A stretch of DNA of 22,469 bases, from contig CAMDGJ010000015.1 in assembly GCA_945897545.1 (NCBI GenBank), positions 1 through 22,469 on the forward strand, read 5' to 3'. This DNA comes from Flavobacterium psychrophilum (GTDB lineage Bacteria; Bacteroidota; Bacteroidia; Flavobacteriales; Flavobacteriaceae). The translations under genes were made by a program, and so were the position numbers. Shown in pieces: positions 15,001 through 22,469 of the stretch (positions are counted from its first letter, which is position 1; each line of letters begins with the position of its first letter). The notes under the pieces are model-generated. The model ran no database searches. It saw nothing but the letters and a program-made list of their open reading frames with translations, and was not told the origin of the DNA.

Positions 15001-17718
15001 TTAATTAATTTTCACAATCCTTATCGCATTCAAATAGGTTTTTCCGTCCATGCTTGCATTAAACTTAACAGTAATTCCTTTGCCTTCTTTGACGTTAATT
15101 TGAGTGCTTTTAATAATGGCTCTTTCCGATCCTATTTGGTTGGGAATGTCTAAATTTTGAAGTACTACATTTCCATTAACTGCAACATCAAAAACGTAAT
15201 TAGTGGCATTTTCATAAGTTGAAGTATTGCCTAAATTATAGGCCAATGCCTCTTTTTGAACAGACGGGATAAGATGTGCCCAATAAAAATATATTTCATA
15301 TTTTCCATCAGAAACATCTGCTTTAAAAGATTCAATTCCGTTGCGTTGTGTTTGAAATATTGGGTCTTGAGTAGTGTTTAAAATATCCAATTCCGAGGCA
15401 GGTAATTCGCCAAATCTTGTTTTTGTTTTAAAAGGGTTTCCACCAATATAACCCCAGCTTCCATCGGAATAAGGTTGTTCTGGAATCCAGCAAATTTCAG
15501 CCTCTTTGTCTTCAAAATAACGATTGGATCCCAACATCACATTTAAGGAAGTGAAATTAGCCTCTTGCAGTTTTTTTGGAATCATTTGAAAACTGGTTTT
15601 GTAAAAATCGATTGCTTCTATTCCTTCATTTTTGGCCACAGCTTTCAAAATATTAGGCCCATCAACAAAAGGAACTTCAACGTTTATAACTCCATTTACT
15701 GGACTAAACGAACCTAAAAACTTACTATTTAACGTCACTTCTACTTTAGGTGAGTTACTGTAAATAGCTACTGACTGCGAACAAATGCCATCTTTAGTCT
15801 CAACTCCTGCCCTGTTTGACCAAGTATTAGATCCTATTGCTACAAAAGGTTTTTGGAGTAAATTAGCTTGATACAAGAAATAGGTGTCTTTCTTTTCGCG
15901 ATTCAACCCAGTTATTCCTTTATTGTTAACATGAGGAACTGCAGCAGCACGGCCTTCCGAGTAAAAATCATTTAAGTTCCAAATCGCAGCTCCCGAAACA
16001 AAATTTCTTCCCTGAATCGTTTTTAAATAATGCTCGTGAAACAAATTTCCATATTCAACAGTATAATCAAATCGTTCCGGTAAAAAGGAATGTAATCGAG
16101 AATCAACATCGGCACCATATTCTGTAATAAGGAGAGGGGAATTGGGATATTGTTTATGAAAATCATCCAAATATTTATCAAATCCCGAAAATTTTCCGCT
16201 GTACCAACCTTGGTATAAATTCAAACCCACAATTTTAGGGATTTCAAACAATCCCGCCTCTTTGTAGGACGGTATCGAACCATGGCATGGAATTAAAGTA
16301 TATCGATTAGGGTCTAAATCCCGAATTAATTTCTCGATTGCTTTAGCCTGTCTGTTCACTTCTTTACAATAAGCTTCGTGACGAACGGGGTCTTTTTTGA
16401 AAGGCGGGCGCAACATAATTTCATTCATATAAGCCCAAGTAACCAGTGAGGGATGGTTGAAATTTTGCTTGACCATCTCTTCAGCCATATGCAATGAATT
16501 ATTCAAAAAAGTATCGTTTTCAGTGATGGCATTGACAATTGGAATTTCAACCATGGCAACAATCCCTAATTTATCACAAAGATTTAAAACATATTGATCC
16601 TGTGGATAATGAGAAATCCTGATGAAATTGCAACCCATTTCTTTTATCAAATTCATATCCCGAACGTGCACTTCATCCCGTAACGCATTACCTAAACCCT
16701 CATACACCTCATGTCGGTTGACACCAATTAATTTTAACTGTTTTCCGTTTAAATAAAACCCTTTATCTACAGTAAATTCAAAGCAACGCAATCCAAAAGT
16801 ATTCTCTGTTTCCTCAATTGTTTGGTTATTTTTATCCACTAAACTCGTTACAATCGTGTATCGTTTAGGTGAATCGGGCGACCATAATTGGGGAGTATTA
16901 ATTTTTACGGGTTTTGAAACAAAAGTTTGAGTTTCACTCGCATTCAAAACTAATTTAGTGGAAGTGACTATTAAAACTTTGCCGTTTGGATCACAGTATT
17001 TCTGAACAATATGAATTGTTTTTCTTTCTGAAAGCGTATTTTTAATTAGGGTTTTCACCTCGACAACCGCCTCTTTATCAGAAACTTTTGGTGTACTGAC
17101 ATATACCCCTGAAGATGCAAAATCATCCTTTGAAATGTGTATCGGCGCAACAAAAGACAACGAAATAGGTCTGTTAATTCCTCCGAAAAAAGTATAATCA
17201 GCCGTTAAAGGCGGGATGTTTTCATTATAGGAATTATCCACTTTAATAGCCACCAAATTGGATTGACCAACTTGTATGTGTTTAGTAATGTCAAAAGTAA
17301 ACGCCGTATAGCCCCCAATGTGCTTGCCAATCCATTTTTCGTTGACATATAAATCAACGACTTGATTAGCTCCTTCAAAATTAATCAGGGTGTTTTTTCC
17401 CTTCGCTTCATTTCCAATAAAAATAGTTCTACGGTACCAGCAAGCCCCACGGAAAAAACCAGAAGTTTCATCAACCGCATCTTCACTATTCCAGGTATGG
17501 GGAATCGAAACGGTAGACCAATTTTTATCAGAAAAACTAGCTTTATAACTTTCCGGGGAATCTTCTTTAGAAAATTTCCAAGCTTCATTTATGGTATAAT
17601 TAGTCGCCTGAAATTGATTGCTTTGCTGAGCGAAAAGTGGCGTAAAGCAAATCATCCCGTTTAAAAACACGAGAATCATTAAATTACTAAAATTATTATT
17701 TTTCAAAATTGACATCAT
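15001..17718 (-). CDS. GH2 beta-glycosidase (beta-galactosidase/glucuronidase type) with malectin-like C-terminal domain
   Basis: A 905-residue secreted enzyme. Residues 1-30 are a signal peptide ending in LFAQQ. The GH2 sugar-binding jelly roll spans about 40-190, with IPHTWN and GACWYRR near 72-97, GGYTAFTFDIT and ADYTFFGGINRPI. An immunoglobulin-like domain follows at about 195-312, then a TIM barrel from about 315 to 625 with GVNRHE and FIRISHYPQD. The catalytic acid/base is Glu433 in AYMNEI and the nucleophile is Glu533 in LLITEYGAD. After a GH2 C-terminal beta domain, residues about 800-905 (YEIYFYWAHL, VFDVAVNGNVVLQNLD, TYLNAIRIVK) resemble a malectin carbohydrate-binding domain. It likely removes a terminal beta-linked sugar from an oligosaccharide in the periplasm; which sugar cannot be told. 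The start is the first of two adjacent ATG codons, 11 bp after the upstream esterase gene. Confidence 0.92.
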   Translation of the reverse strand: MMSILKNNNFSNLMILVFLNGMICFTPLFAQQSNQFQATNYTINEAWKFSKEDSPESYKASFSDKNWSTVSIPHTWNSEDAVDETSGFFRGACWYRRTIFIGNEAKGKNTLINFEGANQVVDLYVNEKWIGKHIGGYTAFTFDITKHIQVGQSNLVAIKVDNSYNENIPPLTADYTFFGGINRPISLSFVAPIHISKDDFASSGVYVSTPKVSDKEAVVEVKTLIKNTLSERKTIHIVQKYCDPNGKVLIVTSTKLVLNASETQTFVSKPVKINTPQLWSPDSPKRYTIVTSLVDKNNQTIEETENTFGLRCFEFTVDKGFYLNGKQLKLIGVNRHEVYEGLGNALRDEVHVRDMNLIKEMGCNFIRISHYPQDQYVLNLCDKLGIVAMVEIPIVNAITENDTFLNNSLHMAEEMVKQNFNHPSLVTWAYMNEIMLRPPFKKDPVRHEAYCKEVNRQAKAIEKLIRDLDPNRYTLIPCHGSIPSYKEAGLFEIPKIVGLNLYQGWYSGKFSGFDKYLDDFHKQYPNSPLLITEYGADVDSRLHSFLPERFDYTVEYGNLFHEHYLKTIQGRNFVSGAAIWNLNDFYSEGRAAAVPHVNNKGITGLNREKKDTYFLYQANLLQKPFVAIGSNTWSNRAGVETKDGICSQSVAIYSNSPKVEVTLNSKFLGSFSPVNGVINVEVPFVDGPNILKAVAKNEGIEAIDFYKTSFQMIPKKLQEANFTSLNVMLGSNRYFEDKEAEICWIPEQPYSDGSWGYIGGNPFKTKTRFGELPASELDILNTTQDPIFQTQRNGIESFKADVSDGKYEIYFYWAHLIPSVQKEALAYNLGNTSTYENATNYVFDVAVNGNVVLQNLDIPNQIGSERAIIKSTQINVKEGKGITVKFNASMDGKTYLNAIRIVKIN

Positions 17719-17729
17719 ACCAATAGATT

Positions 17730-19217
17730 TTATTCAATGATTATATTTTCCCAATTATCGGTTCGGAATGGGGACGCAGGCAGGTTATCCTCATTATAAA
17801 GATTGGCTTTGTCTGTGTTATTCCAAGCATATCGAACGGACACTGGCGATTTAATTACTGGTGAAAATACAAATAATTTATTGTTTCTGATGTAAGCCTG
17901 CGCTTTGACAAATTTTCTGTCGGCACCGGCAATGAAAATATCATTCAACGTTTCTCCTTTAAAATAAATATCTTCACCATAATCAAAACTGATTGCTATA
18001 GTATCCTTCTCGACAGTATGCTTTTTATACAAAGGACCACAAAAATCAATATCTATTTTATAGGAATTTGCCAAAGCAATATTGGCTAATCTCAATCCGT
18101 AGGGTAATTTATAAGGATAATGAAGGTCGGTTAAATCTCCTATATCCATTGTTGAACACATAGCGGTGTTTGGAATTTGCAAGGTTTTCAATTGGTTTTC
18201 CCTGATGATAGCCGCCAAGTTACTATCACTGTATTTATATGGAGCTAATTGCAAAAAATAAAATGGTAAATCGGTACGATTCCAATGTTGTCTCCACCCG
18301 GAAATTAAAGCTTTCATTTGTTCAAAATACTCATTAGCCCATTCCCTGTTAGAAGTGCCTTGATACCAAACAACTCCTTTTATGGTATAAGGAATTAAAG
18401 GCGCTACCATACCATTATACAAAACCGATGGGCGTCTGTGAGGTCTATTGGTCATATAAAGCGATTGCGGTTCTTCCATTTTTGTTCCATTAGCTTTAGC
18501 TACAGCAAAAGAAACACTGTCATTTTTTCTATCCAAATCCCAATTTTTCCAACGAACATATAAATTTTTGAGTGCAGGATTGCTATTGTTACTTTCCTCT
18601 GGAGTCCAACATTCTGCTCCCGTCCCACCCCAATTTGCCGTTATTATTCCTATGGGCATATTGAGTTTTTGGTGCAATTCACGGGCAAAATAATAACTGA
18701 TGGCAGAGAATTCCTTCACGCTTATCGAATCGCAGGGAAGCCATTTACTATCCTTTGGAAAAGATTCTTGGGGCGTATTGGCCGTTTTTTTAGTGATGTT
18801 AAAAAGCCTGATGTTGGGATAATTCGCTTCCGCAAGTTCTTTTTTGGCATCTTTAACTCTTCGCATCACCCATTCCATATTGGATTGTCCTGAAGAGAAC
18901 CATACTTCACCCATTAGCACCTTGCTGATAATAATGGTATTATTGCCTTTAAACGTGATGGTATATTCCTTATTGCCACCTTTAATCGTTTTTAAAGCCA
19001 ACTTCCAACTTCCATCTGCTGATGCTTTTACCGTATAGTTTTTTTTCATCCAACTCGCAAAAACATTTATTTCTTCTCCAGGACTTGCAGTTCCCCATAT
19101 GTTTACAGTGCTTTTCTGTTGCAAAACCATATTGTCACAAAAGACGGCTGGCAAAGAAATATTTGCAAATGATACAGCGTAAAATAATAGAAATAGTGTT
19201 TTTAAGATTGTTTTCAT
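17730..19217 (-). CDS. SGNH carbohydrate esterase, sialate O-acetylesterase-like
   Basis: A 495-residue protein with a short signal peptide (1-18, LFLLFYAVSFA). The N-terminal beta domain has the family opening LPAVFCDNMVLQQKSTVNIWGTA. The catalytic SGNH domain shows the nucleophile Ser112 in SSGQSNMEW, the oxyanion-region motifs ANWGGTGAECWTP (194-206) and VVWYQGTSN (282-290), and an Asp/His pair in GDLTDLH (Asp364, His366). The end, LYNEDNLPASPFRTD, is also typical. Most relatives have WYQGESN; here Thr replaces Glu288, which may affect substrate preference. Family members remove O-acyl groups, usually acetyl, from sugars. Set between glycosidases and a malonate module, it may instead act on malonyl esters (inference). 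It is translated with the GH2 gene 11 bp downstream. Confidence 0.9.
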   Translation of the reverse strand: MKTILKTLFLLFYAVSFANISLPAVFCDNMVLQQKSTVNIWGTASPGEEINVFASWMKKNYTVKASADGSWKLALKTIKGGNKEYTITFKGNNTIIISKVLMGEVWFSSGQSNMEWVMRRVKDAKKELAEANYPNIRLFNITKKTANTPQESFPKDSKWLPCDSISVKEFSAISYYFARELHQKLNMPIGIITANWGGTGAECWTPEESNNSNPALKNLYVRWKNWDLDRKNDSVSFAVAKANGTKMEEPQSLYMTNRPHRRPSVLYNGMVAPLIPYTIKGVVWYQGTSNREWANEYFEQMKALISGWRQHWNRTDLPFYFLQLAPYKYSDSNLAAIIRENQLKTLQIPNTAMCSTMDIGDLTDLHYPYKLPYGLRLANIALANSYKIDIDFCGPLYKKHTVEKDTIAISFDYGEDIYFKGETLNDIFIAGADRKFVKAQAYIRNNKLFVFSPVIKSPVSVRYAWNNTDKANLYNEDNLPASPFRTDNWENIIIE

Positions 19218-19268
19218 TTGATTGGTATAATATAAATTTATCGGAAATTCATTTTTAAAAAAAAGTAA

Positions 19269-19306
19269 AATCTCTTTTTACAAACAAACTACAATAAAAA
19301 AAGATT
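19269..19306 (-). terminator. Possible weak hairpin between the fusion-enzyme and esterase genes
   Basis: On the minus strand, AATCTTTTTTTA (19306-19295) can pair with TAAAAAGAGATT (19280-19269) across a 14-nt loop, followed by TTACTTTTTTTT. The stem is almost all A-U and overlaps the stop codon of the fusion gene, so it would terminate poorly at best; it could instead act as an RNA-processing site in the operon. Confidence 0.25.
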
Positions 19307-21449
19307 ATTTTTTTTGTAAAAAAAGCAAGACCTTTTCAGCATAACGATCGCCTAATTTGTTAGCACTCTCTGCATTAAAATGTATATTATCTTCTAAAAG
19401 ACTAGTGCCTTCTGAGGAAACATAATCACTATTAGGAATATATTCTTTAACTTTTTGGATTACTTCTCTGTTAAACGCTACAAAATCTCCACGCTCGGAC
19501 AATTCCCCACATATAAATGGCAATTCAGGTTCATTCAAATCCTTTCTGAAATTTTCGACCATTTCTTTTAGCTTCTTTTTATAACTAACAAAGTTGTCTT
19601 GTTGAGAATCTTTGACGTCAGATGAACCTTGATGCCAAATAATAGCCTTAAGTTTGCCGTGTTTTTGAGCTTCCTTAGCTCGATTTAAGGAACTGTCATA
19701 ATTTACTTTTCCTGGTTTAAACCATTGATTTATAGACGAACCACCCTGGGCATTCAGGACTAACCCTAAAGGTTTATCGAAAGATTTTTGAAGGCTCAAC
19801 ATACAGTTATTCGCTGGGCTTACACCTTGTATTTTTAATTCCTTTCGAATATTGGAATATTTATTAAGCGGCTGGGATGCTGGTTCAAAATTCCCGTCGG
19901 CATTCATTAAATAAACATTGGGCAGCACAGTATAATCTTCAATTGGTGAACGCCCTGCCATATTTGATTGGCCGATAGCAAAAATAATATCTAAGGGTTC
20001 TAGTGCTTTAATTCTAGTAGATTCTGATTCTAAAAAGGCAATCAGGTTGTATTTATTATCGTTTAGCTCTTTCATAAGTTTCATAAGAGGTTTATAATAT
20101 TCAAAATTATTATTTACAATTCCTTTATTGGCATCGGTGTTCGATGGGTCAACATTTTTTGCAGTGGGGTCATTGTCTTGGTATTTAAAATAATGCCAGC
20201 CCACACAAGATTTACTGGCAAGAAGAGACAAAGTAAAATGTTGATAGGCGATGCCTCGATCTTTTTGGTTACGAACAGAAAAACCCGCTCCCGATGTATT
20301 AGCAAGTCCAACATCCATAGCTTTGGTATAAAACTCTGTAATCATAAACGGTTTTTTACCCACTCTATCCCACATATCAATCATTATAGGGTCTGGCGAC
20401 CAACTCCCGTAATAATTAATAGAAAGAATATCGCAATATTTTCCGGTCGCAGCAATAACACTGTCTACTTTTTTGGCTCCACCATGAAGTCTGCTTCCCA
20501 AGTATAAATGATTTGGATCGTACTTTTTTATTGCTTTTGATACAACAGAAAAATATTTATCTGCAACAATTCCAGCAAATTCAGCTTTATCTTTTTCTGT
20601 AATCTTTTCTACTGTTATTCCTTTTTGCTCCAACCATTTTGAAGCAAATAGATATCCTGGGTCTGACTTATTCTCTAACATGAGATAGCCTTCTAAATTA
20701 TCTAGACCAAGAGGCATCTCATTGTCTGAAAAATAGCCAAACAAATTGGTGTCATTGGCATATTTTGTAAGGTCTTTAGCTTGTTCGTCACAATAAGTTT
20801 CAAATTCAGGATCGAAAACAAATATAGATTGATTTGGATAACCAGTATTTCCCGGTAATTGAACAGTTCCACCTCGCTTTTTGCCATAACCGCTCATAAA
20901 ATTAAGATTTGGTGTAAAGGTAAGTGGCGATTTCGCTGTTTTATTGTAGTCTTGAATCTGCTCATCTTCACTCCAAGAACCGCTGCCATTAAACCCATAA
21001 AATTTTAAAGAATCGGCGGTTGAGCTTAACCATTTAGTGGAGCCTCCAAAACGTTTGTCAAATTCTTTTATGTTTCTCTCTGATTTCCCTGCTCTCAAAG
21101 AATTAATAACTACTTGAATGTTGCGATAACCAAATGGATCAATAACCCACCACCTGTTGCCCTGTTTCTCCACTCTAAAAAAACCCGTTGCGTTGAACTT
21201 TTGAGTAATATCGCTGCCATATTTATTTTTTGAAACCTTCTCCGCAGTTGGGACAAATCCTTCTATTCCGCCAACGGTGTATGAATCAAAAAAAACCCAT
21301 GGCATATCTTTTCCTTTTACCCACGGCTTGGCTTCCGTTTTCAGGAGCTGACAATCAATTGCTCCCAAAAGATTCATCTTTTTTGGATCGCAACCTTGTG
21401 AAAAACTGAATTGAATGATGAAAATTGATAGTAGTATGAAATATTTCAT
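19305..21449 (-). CDS. Two-enzyme fusion: clan GH-A (agarase-like) glycosidase plus SGNH carbohydrate esterase
   Basis: A 714-residue exported protein. The signal peptide ends near SFSQGC (14-20); Cys20 could be lipidated, though the lipobox is poor. Residues about 45-465 form an agarase-like TIM-barrel glycosidase: WWVIDPFGYRN (100-110), the acid/base Glu244 in FGYFSDNEMP, LGSRLHGGA, ILSINYYGSW and the nucleophile Glu372 in MITEFYTKA, followed by WHYFKYQD. Residues about 486-714 are an SGNH esterase domain of the CE6/DUF303 type with the nucleophile Ser495 in AIGQSNMAGR, LNAQGGSSINQW, IIWHQGSSD (603-611) and Asp687/His690 in EDNIHF. One polypeptide would thus deacylate and cleave the same glycan. 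The linker between the parts is short. The gene lies 151 bp after susD behind a terminator and 87 bp before a second SGNH esterase. The glycosidase substrate is unknown; agarase-like describes fold and sequence only. Confidence 0.88.
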   Translation of the reverse strand: MKYFILLSIFIIQFSFSQGCDPKKMNLLGAIDCQLLKTEAKPWVKGKDMPWVFFDSYTVGGIEGFVPTAEKVSKNKYGSDITQKFNATGFFRVEKQGNRWWVIDPFGYRNIQVVINSLRAGKSERNIKEFDKRFGGSTKWLSSTADSLKFYGFNGSGSWSEDEQIQDYNKTAKSPLTFTPNLNFMSGYGKKRGGTVQLPGNTGYPNQSIFVFDPEFETYCDEQAKDLTKYANDTNLFGYFSDNEMPLGLDNLEGYLMLENKSDPGYLFASKWLEQKGITVEKITEKDKAEFAGIVADKYFSVVSKAIKKYDPNHLYLGSRLHGGAKKVDSVIAATGKYCDILSINYYGSWSPDPIMIDMWDRVGKKPFMITEFYTKAMDVGLANTSGAGFSVRNQKDRGIAYQHFTLSLLASKSCVGWHYFKYQDNDPTAKNVDPSNTDANKGIVNNNFEYYKPLMKLMKELNDNKYNLIAFLESESTRIKALEPLDIIFAIGQSNMAGRSPIEDYTVLPNVYLMNADGNFEPASQPLNKYSNIRKELKIQGVSPANNCMLSLQKSFDKPLGLVLNAQGGSSINQWFKPGKVNYDSSLNRAKEAQKHGKLKAIIWHQGSSDVKDSQQDNFVSYKKKLKEMVENFRKDLNEPELPFICGELSERGDFVAFNREVIQKVKEYIPNSDYVSSEGTSLLEDNIHFNAESANKLGDRYAEKVLLFLQKK

Positions 21450-21533
21450 TTTAAAAATTTAACTGCAGCAGTCACCTTAATGACTCTTAAAAACAGATTA
21501 TTACAAAAAAGCACTCTTGAAAAGGTAAAGTAT

Positions 21534-21576
21534 TAAAAAATTGAGAGAATGTTTTATTTAAAACAGTTCTCCCAAT
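21534..21576 (-). terminator. Intrinsic terminator or attenuator after the susD-like gene
   Basis: On the minus strand, positions 21576-21540 fold into a long hairpin: AUUGGGAGAA pairs with UUCUCUCAAU and, after one bulged C, UGUUUU pairs with AAAACA around a four-base loop. A run of T follows at 21540-21535. It lies 24 bp after the susD stop. Such hairpins commonly let susCD be expressed more strongly than the downstream enzyme genes of the same locus. I found no convincing separate promoter between it and the next gene. Confidence 0.65.
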
Positions 21577-21600
21577 TTATTTTAATAGAACAAATAAATT

Positions 21601-22469
21601 CTAATTGTATCCAAAGTTTTGAGGAAAAGTGCCCCCCATAGCATTGATTTGACTTATAGGAATAGGCCATCTTCTGTTTACATCAACATTGAAATTTGTA
21701 CGTACTGATTTATAACTGTTAGCATTTGTAACGTTTGTAGTTATATTAGTTTTACCTGTTGAAACTGCATAAAATGTTTTCATCAAATAATTATCAGATC
21801 CGCCATAAGTGTTAATTTGGGTTGCCATTGTTGCTGCACCAAATCTTTTTAATACATACCAACGATGACCTTGTCCTTCTTGTCCAAATTCGCGCGCATC
21901 TTCATCTAAAATATCCTGAAGAGTTAATGCAGTTACACGTTTTGCATTACCCGCACGCTGCCAGGTAAGATTATAAAATTCTAATGCTTTTGCTTGATTT
22001 CCTTTGCGTAAATAAGCTTCCGCTCCAATCAAACAAGTTTCGGCATAGCGGTACACCAGTACATCCTTAAAGGATCTATTTTCAATTGCTGGTCTTGTCC
22101 ATTTGTCAAAATATTTTGATGAAGAAGGATGCAACTCGTTTGCATAGTTACCTACCATGAATCTAGGTATTATATTGCCATTTACAAAACTAAAATTTAG
22201 CGTTTTGCCTACTGCAGTCGAAATTGGCACATACCCTTGTAATTGGGTAATAATAGCATCTGGCAATCCTAAATCTTTGTTCGGTTGCCCATTTATATAC
22301 AAATAATTAAGATCATGGGCTTGAATCACTAAGGTTCTTACTAGTGGTGTACTTACAGGAATATTGTTGAATTTAAAATATTGAATATAATATTGGGTAA
22401 ATCTTTTATCTTTTGTCTTATCATATAAACTCAACAGGTAGTCGTGTGGATAAATTCGTCCCCAAGGCG
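21601..22469 (-). CDS. SusD/RagB-family outer-membrane glycan-binding lipoprotein (C-terminal 288 residues)
   Basis: The frame is open to the right edge, so the N-terminus and lipoprotein signal are missing. The visible part starts PWGRIYPHDYLLSLYDKTKDKRF, a classic SusD core stretch. It continues with the TPR-like helix VLVYRYAETCLIGAEAYLRKG, the conserved ILDEDAREFGQEGQGHRWYVLKRFG segment (the family consensus is RxxEFxxEGxRxxDLxR), and ends with RWPIPISQINAMGGTFPQNFGYN, the standard family C-terminus. SusD proteins cap a SusC TonB-dependent transporter and bind oligosaccharides at the cell surface; the susC gene should lie just to the right of the window. The presence of susD marks this as the end of a polysaccharide utilisation locus, with the esterases and glycosidases downstream as its enzymes. 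A TTG at 22434 is internal and is not the start. Confidence 0.93.
   Translation of the reverse strand, partial: PWGRIYPHDYLLSLYDKTKDKRFTQYYIQYFKFNNIPVSTPLVRTLVIQAHDLNYLYINGQPNKDLGLPDAIITQLQGYVPISTAVGKTLNFSFVNGNIIPRFMVGNYANELHPSSSKYFDKWTRPAIENRSFKDVLVYRYAETCLIGAEAYLRKGNQAKALEFYNLTWQRAGNAKRVTALTLQDILDEDAREFGQEGQGHRWYVLKRFGAATMATQINTYGGSDNYLMKTFYAVSTGKTNITTNVTNANSYKSVRTNFNVDVNRRWPIPISQINAMGGTFPQNFGYN

Noticed and set aside
22432..22434. TTG at 22434 as the start of the SusD-like gene
   Set aside because: The frame continues to the edge with clear SusD residues (PWGRIYPHDYL), so this is an internal Leu codon.

Overview
The window looks like the chromosome of a Flavobacterium-type Bacteroidota species. 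The evidence is AT-rich DNA, a SusD-family protein, a C-terminal type IX secretion (T9SS) sorting domain, a TAnnTTTG-type promoter box and many signal peptides. All real genes lie on the minus strand, so transcription runs from the right edge to the left edge.

Right part (15001-22469), read in the direction of transcription. It starts with the C-terminal part of a SusD-like glycan-binding lipoprotein, followed by a strong hairpin terminator. Next comes a protein that fuses a clan GH-A (agarase-like) glycosidase to an SGNH carbohydrate esterase. Then come a separate sialate O-acetylesterase-like SGNH esterase and a GH2 beta-glycosidase with a malectin-like C-terminus. This is one end of a polysaccharide utilisation locus (PUL); its SusC partner and regulator lie outside the window.

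Middle (11727-14984). Only 16 bp after the GH2 gene begins a malonate module: madL and madM (two-component malonate transporter), matB (malonyl-CoA synthetase) and a very short malonyl-CoA decarboxylase of about 191 residues. Together these would import malonate and turn it into acetyl-CoA. The tight junction with the PUL suggests that the locus removes malonyl (or another acyl) half-esters from a glycan or glycoside, and that the cell uses both the sugar and the malonate. This is the most interesting idea in the window; it is an inference from gene order. Just downstream is a YopX-family gene broken by one in-frame TGA, probably a remnant of a mobile element.

Left part (1-11107). Here lie two paralogous secreted proteins: a 662-residue parallel beta-helix protein with a T9SS sorting domain, and a giant modular protein (more than 2817 residues, running off the left edge). 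The giant contains an almost collinear copy of the same beta-helix domain between fibronectin-III-like, repeat-rich and Ig/PKD-like regions. Both genes carry a CpG-centred palindrome (CGTGTACGAACACG) in the promoter or leader region, which suggests a shared regulator. A strong intrinsic terminator and a probable intergenic repeat separate the two genes.
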